Assembly (NCBI GenBank): GCA_020137815.1
Contig: CM035351.1
Coordinates: forward strand, 5,667,897-5,731,896
DNA from: Hormiphora californensis
Taxonomy: Eukaryota; Ctenophora; Tentaculata; Cydippida; Pleurobrachiidae
Direction: 5' to 3'
DNA length: 64,000 nt
Below the pieces are notes generated by a model, which was not told the DNA's origin, did not search any database, and saw nothing but the letters and a program-made list of their open reading frames with translations. Position numbers and translations under genes: made by a program. Positions 24,920 to 34,973 of the stretch are shown piece after piece (position 1 is the stretch's first letter; every line of letters starts with the position of its first letter).

Positions 24920-25870
24920 TGACTGGGAAAAAATTTGTGTCAAGCTAATTTCTTCACTAACGTGTCCCAATAGGTCCCCTCTAGCCCTCCTAAGTTTTTT
25001 CAAACTCGGGATGGGGTGCAACATGTTCATTTCCGGGTGGGCGTGGTACCTGTATTTTCAGCCTGAGGCCAAAACCATAAGTACCCTTAAAATAGGAGTA
25101 GACATAAAATCGAGGGCACTAAAATGATCAGCGTCCTCGCATTAGTGGGGGTAGGTGCCGGAATTAATTCTCTATCTCATCTGGTTAATTAGATAATTGG
25201 ATAATTAGGTTTGCGCATAACCGTTTTTTGGCTATATGGCTATAGCCACTTAGGAATGGTTTAGAGACTTTTCACTGGCGCCATTTTGTAGGGAATAGCC
25301 AAGTTGTGGGGGGTCTACGTCGGACTTTTAAGCTCTATTTCCAACCGTTTAGCCGTTATGTGGCTTGAAATTCGCTCAAAATCGGGCTTTTTACCGTTTT
25401 TTGCTCTTTTTGAGCACCTTTAAAGCCAAATAACGGCTAAACGGTTGGAGATACAGCTTAAAAGTCCGACGTCGACCCCCCATAACTTGGCGATTACCTA
25501 CAAAATGGCGCTAGTGAAAAGTCTCTAAACCATTCCTAAGTGGCTATAGCCATATAGCCAAAAAACGGTTATGCGCAAACCTAATTATCCAATTATCTAA
25601 TTAACCAGATGAGATAGAGAATTAATTCCGGCACCTACCCCCACTAATGCGAGGACGCTGATCATTTTAGTGCCCTCGATTTTATGTCTACTCCTATTTT
25701 AAGGGTACTTATGGTTTTGGCCTCAGGCTGAAAATACAGGTACCACGCCCACCCGGAAATGAACATGTTGCACCCCATCCTGAGTTTGAAAAAACTCAGG
25801 AGGGCTAGAGGGGACCTATTGGGACACGTTAGTGAAGAAATTAGCTTGACACAAATTTTTTCCCAGTCAA
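24920..25870. repeat. second long inverted repeat (body of outer element)
   Basis: Left arm GACTGGGAAAAAATTTGTGT (from about 24920) and right arm ending ACACAAATTTTTTCCCAGTC (25870) pair over about 470 bp. The centre is near 25395, and the inner boundary is flanked by GTCGACGT-like strings. Arms differ at several positions, so this palindrome is older than the nested one. Confidence 0.82.
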
Positions 25871-26381
25871 GGCGATATTCGGTGTTATTACCCCTAACTA
25901 ATGTGGCGGCCAAGGTTTTTCCAGTAGACATATTGAGGGGATCAGGAACAGGGCTAGAAAGGGGGATATTTGTAAAAGTGGGGCAGTGGGGTCAGTGGTA
26001 GATCGTATAGAAAGGGCAGTTGCCTACCTGCTCCTAAACGAGGGGCCAAATAGGACACAACTAAAAATAAAGCGAGCAATTTTAGATCTATCAAAAACTC
26101 CAATAACATATTCAATATTGCATATATTTATATTTACAGGTTCTACAAAACACGATAGGATTGTTTACCTTGCTCCACCCTCTCTCTTTGAGCAAAAACA
26201 TATAGAATTGTGAGCATGTGATACAATCAAAATAACTTATTACTGCATTAACTAATAACTACAGACATGAAGAAAAAAAACACGAGCAAAACAGATGTGA
26301 ACAAAAACTTGAAGAACAAAAACTCTGCTACTTTTAAACTAATAGAACTGTTAGGAAGTTCATTGTACTTCTAATGGTTAT

Positions 26382-27632
26382 CTAACTATTAACGGTGGTT
26401 GATTCACTGGTTAGCTGAAGTAGATCCGCCACGGCACCCTCTACATTGCCTCTCTTGCTCTCCAGCACAGTCTTGATCACCTCCTTTTCAACGTCGGGGA
26501 ACATGTCCTGGGAAGTAGTGAGTTAAATTAGGGAACATGTCCTGGGATAAGACAACACAATTGTCAGCACACCTTTTATAACAGCTGGGAAATGTTTCAA
26601 CCATCACCTTGCCTTGTTCGACCCTCTATCACCGGAGGGTTAGAACATAACGAACATCTAGTACCTTGATTTTACCCTAGTAGTAGTAGTAGTAGTAGTA
26701 CCTTGATAGTATTGATGTCCTCATCCCGTATGACAAGGGGTGGTGGGACGACAGGTGTGTAGAATTGTGCAGGGGCTGCCTGTATGTAGGGGTAGTGAAT
26801 CCTCTGGTATGGAACTGTCATCATTGGCATTGTCTAAAATAATGATGAATATAGTGGAAAATAGAGATAGAGCGAGGAAGAGAGAAGGGGAAGACACAGA
26901 GAGGTAGAAAAAGAGAGATGGGAGATTGAGAGCTCTTACCCGAACCCCGCAATAAGATCTGTAACAGTAGGGTCTGACTAGTGGACTGCAATTATTGTAA
27001 CAACAGTGGTGACTGTACCGGAGTCGTCTATTCAGGTTATTTAGGGAACTCATAAGAACCCGTCCCCAGATGCACTGCTGTTTTAAGCAGGGAAAACTCG
27101 ATAAAAAGACGTTATGGCGAGGAAAAAAGTGGAGCTGTGTGTGTGTGTGTTAAAACCTACATACTATAGCTACCGCCCCATGTAAGCTTTTGAAGCTAAA
27201 TAATTGACTGCAGTTACCGTGTAAGCTGTCTGGCGCCGCCAGACAGCGTGTAAGAGATGATGAGATTAATAGATCCCTCTGCTTCTGTTCCCAGTTTTCC
27301 ACTCAAAGGATACCACTCATCCACTGTATGTCCCTAGAAGGGAATGTTACCAAGCTGTGGAACATCCAAGCAGTAAAGAGTTATATTTGGAAACAAAGAT
27401 CCTTGCCAGCGCCCTTGACTTACACACAGCTACCTAACGCGCGGCTCTTCTGCGCGTTTCTCGCGCGATTAACTTCTCCAAATTATAATCGCGCGTTCCG
27501 ACATTTGGTACCTGGAAGACCCTTTCTGGAACATTAATCTTGGCAAAGGCCACTCTGAGGTCATCTGTCAGACTCTTTTCATCGAATACTTCTACGTTTA
27601 TAGTTCGGACTGAGGTGTTATTCGGGAGAGGC
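26382..27632 (-). pseudogene. TOLLIP 3' half, duplicated copy A
   Basis: Exons homologous to TOLLIP exons 4-8 without the N-terminal exons: C2-domain exon 27512..27632 (INVEVFDEKSL), exon 27255..27333 (VDEWYPLSG), exon 26702..26833 (PVVPPPLVIRDEDI) and the CUE exon 26382..26507 (DMFPDVEKEVI). The second carries a 29-bp insertion (separate entry). Its C2 exon lacks the extra base that copy B has, so it reads in frame without recoding. With no promoter-proximal exons it is probably not an independent gene, though it could act as alternative 3' exons of TOLLIP. Confidence 0.8.
27218..27254. mobile_element. hAT-type footprint or mini-element
   Basis: CGTGTAAG occurs on both sides (27218-27225, 27247-27254) of a 21-bp hairpin CTGTCTGGCG-C-CGCCAGACAG. 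Copy B at about 29644 has a single CGTGTAAG and no hairpin. An 8-bp duplication plus terminal inverted repeats is the signature of a hAT excision remnant or an extreme internal deletion. Confidence 0.82.
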
Positions 27633-27936
27633 CTGAAAGAGAGAATATTACCAAATTTGCTGCCGAACTCACTTTGGGGCCCCACGACCAGAGGATATTA
27701 CACTGGTAATTCAAAACGCACACCCCAGTGCACTGACAAGCAGGTCATTCAGTGACAACTGACAAAATATTCCCACAATTTTCAAAAAGGTAAAAAAAAC
27801 GAAAAACATGTATAATATCAATTCTCGAATAATTTATCCAATAAATTATTCTGATTTAAAGATCCAATTCCGAATTCACAGTTCAAAACCAAAGCACGCC
27901 ATCAAATCAGGAACTGTGTGGTCTTGAATTCTTCTT

Positions 27937-28306
27937 TTATGCGGCATTCCTCTCTTTTGCAGCTTGTACTCTAGATGCTTCCTTGGCGTCTCTTGTGAAT
28001 AGGGTCGACCCCGTGGTAGTTTCTCCTCCTTCTAAATAGAGGGGAAGGGATGGTCAACAAGAAGTTACAAAAGAACAGGGGTTAATATAGGTTATAGTAG
28101 GGGGTAACGGGGGTTATAATAGTGTTTTAAATCAAAAACTCAAAATTCCCTGTACCTGCATGTCGTTTTTCTCTCTCACTAGCTACGCTGTTAGCAGCGG
28201 TGAGAATAGCCTTGTTATTTGGCCGCACTGCCTCAAACACTTGTCCCAGTCCATACACCCCAACAATAACACCCAATGTGGCGGCCAAGGTTTTTCCAGT
28301 AGACAT
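27937..28306 (-). CDS. small single-pass membrane protein, intact copy B
   Basis: Two exons, 28156..28306 (start ATG 28304-28306) and 27937..28031 (stop TAA), encode about 82 residues. The start MSTGKTLAATLGVIVGVYG forms one hydrophobic segment behind a short basic N-terminus. A polar, Lys/Arg/Glu-rich tail follows, ending KEASRVQAAKERNAA. Size and layout recall small mitochondrial inner-membrane subunits, but I do not recognise the family. It lies tail-to-head between the TOLLIP exon sets on the same strand. Copy A (23211..25931) is disrupted. Confidence 0.75.
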
Positions 28307-28750
28307 ATTGAGGGGATCAGGAACCGGGCTAGAAAGGGGGATATTTGTAAAAGTGGGGCAGTGGGGTCAGTGGTAGATCGTATAGAAAGGGCAGTTGCCT
28401 ACCTGCTTCTATTACACGAGGGGCCAAATAGGACACAACTAAAAATAAAGCGAGCAATTTTAGATCTATCAAAAACTCCAATAACATATTCAATATTGCA
28501 TATATTTATATTTACAGGTTCTACAAAACACGATAGGATTGTTTACCTTGCTCCACCCTCTCTCTTTGAGCAAAAACATATAGAATTGTGAGCATGTGAT
28601 ACAATCAAAATAACTTATTATTGCATTAACTAATAACTCGAGACATGAAGAAAAACACGAGCAAAATAGATGTGAACAAAAACTTGAAGAACAAAAACTC
28701 TGCTACTTTTAACTAACTGTTAGGAAGTTCATTGTACTTCTAATGGTTAT

Positions 28751-31700
28751 CTAACTATTAACGGTGGTTGATTCACTGGTTAGCTGAAGTAGATCTGCCA
28801 CAGCGCCCTCTACATTGCCTCTCTTGCTCTCCAGCACAGTCTTGATCACCTCCTTTTCAACATCGGGGAACATGTCCTGGGAAGTAGTGAGTTAAGTAAG
28901 GGAACATGTTCTGGGATAAGACAACACAATTGTCAGCACACCTTTATAATAGCTGGAAAATGTTTCAACCACCACCTTAACGTTTTCGAGCCTCTGCTCC
29001 TCGTAAAGGAGAGTTAGAACATAAAGAACATCACCCTAGTACCTTGATTGTACAATGTCTCTACCTATTGGGTACCCTAGTAGTACCTTGATAGTACTGA
29101 TGTCCTCATCCCGTATGACAAGGGGTGGTGGAACGACAGGTGTGTAGAATTGTGCAGGGGCTGCCTGTATGTAGGGGTAGTGAATCCTCTGGTATGGTAC
29201 TGTCATCATTGGCATAGTCTGGAATAATGATGAAACAATTAATAGTGGGAAATAGAGATAGAGCGAGGAAGAGAGAAGGGGAAGACACAGGTCACAGAGG
29301 TAGAGAAAGGAAAAGAGTTATAGGAGATTGAGAGCTCTTACCCGAACCCCGCAATAAGATCTGTAACAGTAGGGTCTGACTAGTGGGCTGCAATTATTGT
29401 AACAACAATGGTGACTGTACCGGAGGCGTCTATTCAGGTTATTTAGGGAACTCATAAGAACCCGTCCCCAGATGCACTGCTGTTTTAAGCGAGGGAAAAA
29501 CTCGATAAAAAAGACGTTATCGCGAGGAAAAAAGTGGAGCTGTGTGTGTTAAAAACCCACACTTTACCACCCAAATAGGCTTTTGAGAGAGGACAAAAAG
29601 TATACTTTTGAAGCTAAATAATTGACTGCAGTTAGTGTTACCGTGTAAGAGATGATGAGATTAATAGATCCCTCTGCTTCTGTTCCCAGTTTTCCGCTCA
29701 AAGGATACCACTCATCCACTGTATGTCCCTAGAAGAGAATGTTAGCAAGCTGTGGAACATCCAAGCAGTAAAGAGTTATATTTGGAAACAAAGATCCTTG
29801 CCAGCGCCCTTGACTTACACACAGCTACCTAACGCGCGGCTCTTCTGCGCGTTTCTCGCGCGATTAACTTCTCCAAATCATTAATCGCGCGTTCCATTCA
29901 TTTGATACCTGGAAGACCCTTTCTGGAACATTAATCTTGGCAAAGGCCACTCTGAGGTCATCTGTCAGACTCTTTTCATCGAATACTTCTACGTTTATTG
30001 TACGGACAGAAGGTGTTATTGGGAAGAGGCCTGAAAGAGAGAACTATTACCAAATTAGCTGCCGAACTCACTCTGGGGCCCCACGACCAGAGGAAATTAG
30101 AAAAGCTATTATACGACATGTAAGTAAGTTATAAAAGCAAGACACAATCCCCCCCCCCCGGCCCAGAAACCACTTACATGTGATAAACCTTATTCCACCG
30201 AGGATTCTTGTCACCGTTGGAAGTGGGTGAATGTCTCACAGGTAGGTGTGGCCGACAGTTAGACGGACATATGGGTCCATACTTCCTATCATTGCATAAC
30301 TCTTATTTAGCACCGCCTGATGGGGGGATGGAATCGTCAAAACGGATATATTGGGGGGAGAGAACACTTGGGTATTAGGTATCTTTCTTACACAACACGA
30401 GGATACATATCAAGAACAAGTCATAACTTTATTTGGTCTCTCTACTATCGATATTTAACAACTAAATGAACACATGCAGCTCAGAGAATACCTACACTTT
30501 GTAATACACGTCACTATTGATTCACATGTAATACATGTGTATACATGTACACGTCACATGTTAGTACTTCCTCCTCTCACTTTTCGATCTCTCTAATTAT
30601 CACTCCTAACCTTCACGTTATATAACTATTTATCAACCCCCAAAATAGAAGTCAGGAATCGACTACATTATAAGTCACTTTACTGGCAGACTTCCTTTAA
30701 AACATAACTTCCTCGAATGAAGAAATTTATCTAACTTTCCCTCTCTCCGGCTCTCTCTTCTCTCTCTCTCATTTAATTCTCTCTATATTTCTCATCATTC
30801 TCTCACTCTATATTGCATCTCATTTTCCCTCTCTTTCATTTTATTTCTCTCCCCCCCATCCCTCCCTCATGTCATGCTACGCTCACACACAAACTCCCCA
30901 TCATATATGTGAACCTCTTCGTACTCTAATCGGTGAATGATATCATTAGAACAGGAGATATATCAGAGTTGACACAGGATTGAAACACATGACATATACA
31001 TTGTACACACACTCATATGCTGATACACTATGTGATACACTATTTCTCACATGACTGCGTGAGATCATATAATAATTTGGTATTCACAACTGCGGCAGTG
31101 GAGAAGCACTAGGCAGAGATGTACAAAGATTTGGTGTGTATAGCTGTGCATTGTATCATGGATAAAAGACACAAAAAGGTGGAGAGAGCCGGGTGAGAAA
31201 ACAATAGTGCGTAACTTGTCGTACAATGAGCAATGCCTGAATCGCTACACAAAACCACCACACACAGTGAGTTGAACAACAGGGAATATAACAACAATAT
31301 ATCTCACCTGAGCGATTGTGATACTGAGACCAGCCTGGGGGTTGCCGCTTTGGTACATGCCAGGTTGAGATAGTACCTGCTGCTGAGTTCTCTGTTGTGG
31401 CAGGTCAACTTGTGCAGCAGGCTCTGTTCTTACTGTTGTCACCGTCTCTCCATCCCTGGAGGAGATGAATTCAGTTGGGGGAGATTCAGTTGGGGGAGAT
31501 TCAGTTGGGGGAGATTCAGTTGGGGAGATTCAGTTGGGGGAGATTCAGTTGGGGGAGATTCAGTTGGGGGAGGATTACTGCGATATCATTTGCCAGGGCC
31601 CACGACACGAAATTTTTCCAGGGGGGGCCGGAATTTTTGAGATGCACATGCGACGACGGTGCCGCGAAGCGGCGCCGGAGGAGCAGCGGCAGGGGGTTTG

Positions 31701-32431
31701 GGGGCCGCAGGCCCCTAATGGGGTCCAGGGGTGAAGCCCCTGGTGGGGGTGTAGGGGGCGAAGCCCCCGGAAAAATTTTCGACTTTTAACCGATTTTTAC
31801 TCATTTTAGGCATTTAGAAGTCCATCTCCACCTTCTTTCTGTTTACGTAGAACCTGTATGTCTTGAAGGGAGCACCGAAAGAGCAGCGGCAGGGGGTTTG
31901 GAGGCCGCAGGCTCCCAATGGGGTCCAGGGGTAAAAATTTAGACTTTTTAACCGATTTTCACTCATTTGAGGCACTTAGAACTTGTATATATGCCTTGAA
32001 GGGGGCGAAGCCCCCGAAAAATTTAGAGTTTTAACTGATTTTCATGCATTTTTTACATTCTCCACGAAATATTTCAATAAAATTTCCATGTTTGGTAAAT
32101 CCCAGGGGGGGGCCCGGCCCCCCCTGGCCCCCCCCGGTGTCGTGGGCCCTGTTTGCTGGATACAGACATGTGCTGGATAATAAGTATCGTATCGGAAACC
32201 TCTTATTCAGGTTCTAACCAAGTTCTAACCAAGTTCTAACCTAGTTCTAACCAAGTTCTAACCAAGTTCTAACCAAGTTCTAACCAAGTTCTAACCAAGT
32301 TAACAGTTCATGTTGAACATGTCATGTTCTCACCTAGTTCGGGTTTCCAGCCGTAGGAAGGACGCTGGAAGTGGGCCAACTAACACGTTATCAGATCTGG
32401 TAGTCGTTGTAGTTCCTGTACTGCCTGGCAT
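28751..32431 (-). CDS. TOLLIP: Toll-interacting protein (TBD-C2-CUE adaptor)
   Basis: Ubiquitin- and phosphoinositide-binding endosomal adaptor. Exons: 32334..32431 (start; NVLVGPLPASFLRL matches the TOM1-binding region), 31318..31455 (VDLPQQRTQQQ), 30178..30316 (C2: SYAMIGSMDPYVRL, KNPRWNKV), 29909..30030 (INVEVFDEKSL), 29645..29733 (VDEWYPLSG, SINLIISYT), a poorly defined proline-rich exon near 29350-29420, 29087..29218 (PVVPPPLVIRDEDI) and 28751..28876, the C-terminal CUE domain with the MFP motif (DMFPDVEKEVI), stop TAG. Exon 4 needs a +1 change at CTT-C. Exon 3 needs either two +1 changes or one -1 change between VGHTY and NGDKNPRW. The 3' half is duplicated downstream (copy A). Confidence 0.88.
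30023..30026 (-). other. +1 frame change in TOLLIP exon 4 (CTT-C)
   Basis: Copy B reads CCT CTT C CCA ATA ACA, while paralogous copy A has CCT CTC CCG AAT with no extra base and stays in frame. Copy B exon 4 is 122 nt against 121 nt in copy A. A single inserted base after CTT restores the C2-domain frame (SVRTINVEVF). Confidence 0.8.
30235..30262 (-). other. frame irregularity in TOLLIP exon 3
   Basis: Frame 0 gives MDPYVRLTVGHTYL then TGA. The +1 frame gives ETFT (ETPT in vertebrates), and the +2 frame gives NGDKNPRWNK. Two +1 steps (near TAC-C and TTC-C) preserve family length; one -1 step is also possible. No NTT codon is present, so this site is atypical. Confidence 0.55.
30317..31317. 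other. TOLLIP intron 2, no gene seen
   Basis: About 1 kb between exons 2 and 3 with CT-rich and CATATGTACA-like simple sequence. An AATAAA-like string on the minus strand near 30432 could be a premature polyadenylation signal. No protein-like frame was recognised. Confidence 0.6.
31471..31572. repeat. 16-bp minisatellite GGGGGAGATTCAGTTG
   Basis: Six to seven tandem copies in TOLLIP intron 1, immediately next to a TIR element. Confidence 0.92.
31594..32151. mobile_element. GC-rich TIR element in TOLLIP intron 1
   Basis: 558 bp with perfect 15-bp ends CAGGGCCCACGACAC and the complement ending CGTGGGCCCTG, flanked by TTTGC on both sides (31589-31593, 32152-32156). The interior has short GC-rich hairpins such as GGGGCGAAGCCCC and repeated GAGCAGCGGCAGGGGGTTTG. 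No coding capacity. CAGGG termini are typical of hAT elements, but the flanking repeat I see is 5 bp. Confidence 0.82.
32208..32305. repeat. (TTCTAACCAAG)n tandem repeat
   Basis: Eight or nine copies of an 11-bp unit, one reading CCTAG, between the TIR element and TOLLIP exon 1. Confidence 0.92.
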
Positions 32432-32451
32432 TACATGCTGTTTGCTATAAA

Positions 32452-32459
32452 GAGAGAGG

Positions 32460-32511
<52 letters not shown>

Positions 32512-32680
32512 GAGAGAGAGAGAGAGGGGGGGAGAGAGAGAGAGAAAGAGAAAGCGGGGGTGGGGGGGGGGCAAGGGGAGCAGAGAGAGGGAGGGAGAGA
32601 GGGAGAGAGGGAGAGAAAGAGGTAGAAAACGAGAAAGAGAGAGCGGGGGTGGGGGCCGGGCGGGGGCAAGGGGAGCAGAG
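32452..32680. repeat. GA microsatellite and duplicated purine-rich block
   Basis: A GA run at 32464-32508 is followed by two copies of a GAGAAAGAGAAAGCGGGGGTGG-type block ending GGGGAGCAGAGAGAG, upstream of TOLLIP exon 1. Frames here are simple-sequence artefacts. The remainder to 33044 shows no gene. Confidence 0.9.
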
Positions 32681-33044
32681 AGAGTAATATATTTTATTCG
32701 ATATATTGTAGAGGATTGAAAAGACTCCATTCAGGATTATACTTTTATTGAATTTTAGAGTTGATCACAAAGGGGAGAGGGGGCATCACATAAATCACGG
32801 AATTGTGGCAAAATCAACATCTCTAACGTAAAACACAATAGGGCAAGAGATGTCTTTCACTTTCTCTATCTCCGAATGGATTTTCAATTTAATATTACCC
32901 AACAATAGCATATATATAGGGGGAGCTGTAGTTAAATAGAAAAATAATATACCAATAGAAACCAGAGAAAAAGGGAGAACCACGGGGAAGGGGGGGGGGG
33001 CATATGTTTTAATTTAATAAATGTTAAATATATTTCGTTAGTTT

Positions 33045-33657
33045 TTAGTAAATAACAGAGTGGATCGCCCTGCCCCGATGAGCAAAATGATAGAAAGATG
33101 GCACATTGTTTAGACTGTCCATCGTCCGTCTGTTCATATCACTGGTGGCACTAATATCTTTGAACTCTCCAGCCACCTAGACAGGAAGTGTGTTTGTTAC
33201 TTTGGCAGTTAAACAATAATCCTGTTAGATCATTGAAAAGGATACCACGCAGAACTATCCAGTCTTCTCAAATACAGTTATCCAACTAGGTATATCAGAG
33301 GACTCACCCTGGTAATTCCATAGCAGGCCATTAGAAATCCTATCACACACTGGGCGGTTATATCAACAGGCAGACCTGCGGAGATGATACATAGCGTAAA
33401 TGTAGTATACAACTTTGAAAAATCTTATTTCCTACAACGACCATTCTGTCTCCCCACGAGAATTAGTATAATGGGCACTGGGTATAACAGTGTAAAAGGG
33501 ATGATGATATTGAATATTAATTAATTAATTAATAATTACCTTCGTATGGTAGCTCAGATAACCTAAGGTAGGTCCTGTGTTGTGCTGAACTGAATCCCGC
33601 ATGAAGTACAATTAGAATACCAGCGCACACCAATGATCGACCTACACCCATGTACAT
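33045..33657 (-). CDS. MMGT1: ER membrane complex subunit 5 / membrane magnesium transporter 1
   Basis: EMC5 subunit of the ER membrane-protein insertase. Three exons: 33540..33657 (start at 33655-33657), 33308..33375 and 33045..33176 (stop TAA 33045-33047). Key segments match the family in order: HAGFSSAQHRTYLRL, LPVDITAQC with a second hydrophobic segment FLMACYGI, then VAGEFKDISATSDM and PSFYHFAHRGR. Two transmembrane helices, as in EMC5. Exon phases join without recoding. The C-terminal tail after HRGR is shorter (about 8 residues) than in vertebrates. It lies 600 bp upstream of TOLLIP on the same strand. Confidence 0.92.
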
Positions 33658-33982
33658 GATCTCTGCTTCGAATTAGGGAGTATGTCTCTGTTAGATATAT
33701 ATTTTCTGATGTATTGAATTGTATAATATGTATGGTATTATACATTGTATACGCTTCGATAAAAAACCAAAGCTTTCTGAAAGATGGTTTGTATAAAAAG
33801 TTTTGAACGGTTTAATATAATAAACATTTATTTCCCCATAAATAATACTTTCAGCCAACATATTCATAGACACTCTCTTCCCATGATCTTCTAACATCTC
33901 TTCTGTAAACTATTATAAACAATTAAAAGTTAACTAACAGTTAGTTAACTGGTAATTAAACAATTGAAAGTCTATACCTTTC

Positions 33983-34973
33983 TCATCTGTCTATTGGTTT
34001 TCTGCAAACTGGACAAATCATATTTTTCATTAGCCACTGATCAATACATTTTGTATGGAAGTTGTGTATACAGCGTAACCGCCGTATCCTACAGTCATCT
34101 ACAAACTCCTCAAGGCATATCGCACACTTGGGCGTCTGACGGGCCGAATTCGCCTCCGAGGACTTGGCAGGCATTCGCTGAGGAAAATTCACATATTATA
34201 AGTTCCTAGATATATCTAGTTTGGAGTTGAACTGTAATTGTTATATGTATTTGTCTCTTGAAATTAGGGGTTTCCTGAAGGAAACACATAACAAGGCGCC
34301 TACCTTTATAAACCGGGTCCTGGTCGTCCACTGGTCGATGTATTCCTGTTGGGCTCTCTCTGACGGGTCAGGCCACACCCCGGCCGTTGGGAACTGTGTG
34401 CCCGGTACAGCCCATTCCAGGGGTGGTAGATCCTGCTCCGTAGGGGGCTGCCATGTCGATTGGAGGTGTCGCACAAGTAGTGATGTTGAGTTTATAGAGA
34501 ACTGAAGAGGGGTCCAGTGTTAGATCATGGGTGTTACCATGGTGACATTTGAGGGCCGGGTGGAGTTAGATGGGTGTTAGCGATAATTTATAGAAAATAA
34601 TTTATAGAAAATAAGGATCGGTTGATTGTTTGTTAGCCGCATATCAGTGAGGAAGTTTAGTTTTCTCCTTCCGCCTTCCAGCTAGACAAAATGAGTATTG
34701 AGTAGACGGGGTTTTGTAGAAGAACGCTTCTACAATAAAACCCCGTCTACTCATTTTGTCCAGCCGGAAGGATAAAACTAAACTTCCTCACCGATAATGT
34801 ATATATGTTCAAGACAGAGATTGTTTGTCACATACTATGCAATTATGACAAAGCATGCTATATTGTAGTAGCCACGTTTGCCGGCACAGTTATTGAACAC
34901 AACAAAATAGTAATTTGAAGATGCATACCCTTATTCGATATTCTAATCGTAGCGGCGCTGGAAACGGCTCCAT
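33983..34973 (-). CDS. RING-H2 E3 ubiquitin ligase
   Basis: Three exons: 34929..34973 (MEPFPAPLRLEYRIR), 34304..34501 (LPPLEWAVPG, QQEYIDQWTTRTRF) and 33983..34177. The last ends in a complete RING-H2 finger: CAICLEEFVDD, RLRCIHNFHTKCIDQWL, CPVCRKPIDR, stop. All eight zinc ligands (C-C-C-H-H-C-C-C pattern) are present, with the tryptophan typical of E2-binding RING-H2 domains. About 145 residues, no transmembrane segment, so probably cytosolic. The architecture recalls small RING proteins such as RNF11, but the N-terminus lacks its PPxY motif; I leave the orthology open. Confidence 0.82.
34647..34791. repeat. 145-bp hairpin in first intron of RING gene
   Basis: GTGAGGAAGTTTAGTTTTCT... pairs with ...AAAACTAAACTTCCTCAC over about 68 bp per arm with a short loop (GAAGAACGCTTC). 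It is a compact MITE-like foldback. Confidence 0.85.

Larger units (their letters stand above)
23554..25900. mobile_element. TIR transposon inserted in exon, itself carrying a nested palindrome
   Basis: Ends TAGTTAGGGG (23554) and CCCCTAACTA (25900), flanked by ATG (23551-23553 and 25901-25903). Comparison with the uninterrupted copy B (CCAATGTGGCGG at 28275) gives the empty site directly and fixes a 3-bp target duplication. The outer element is an inverted repeat of about 24920..25870; a second palindrome (23566..24906) sits near its left end. No transposase is encoded. Confidence 0.88.
23211..25931 (-). pseudogene. small membrane protein gene, copy A, split by transposon
   Basis: Copy A of the gene at 27937..28306. 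The first ten codons (ATG 25929-25931 to 25901) are separated from the rest of exon 1 (23553..23431) by a 2347-bp insertion inside the coding exon; exon 2 is 23305..23211. Apart from the insertion the reading frame still matches copy B, so disruption looks recent. Confidence 0.85.
22965..30107. repeat. tandem segmental duplication, unit of about 2.4 kb
   Basis: The segment 27697-30107 is repeated as 22965-23553 plus 25901-27697. Both start ACTGGTAATTCAAAACGCAC and end near CCCACGACCAGAGGA. Each copy holds the small membrane-protein gene and TOLLIP exons 4-8. Copy A (left) is split by a 2347-bp transposon and differs by scattered substitutions and small indels. Confidence 0.93.

Noticed and set aside
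25986..28591. Plus-strand frame (SVVDRIERAV...) present in both duplicate copies
   Set aside because: Preserved only because the whole segment is duplicated; it overlaps introns or intergenic DNA of the minus-strand genes and resembles no family I know.
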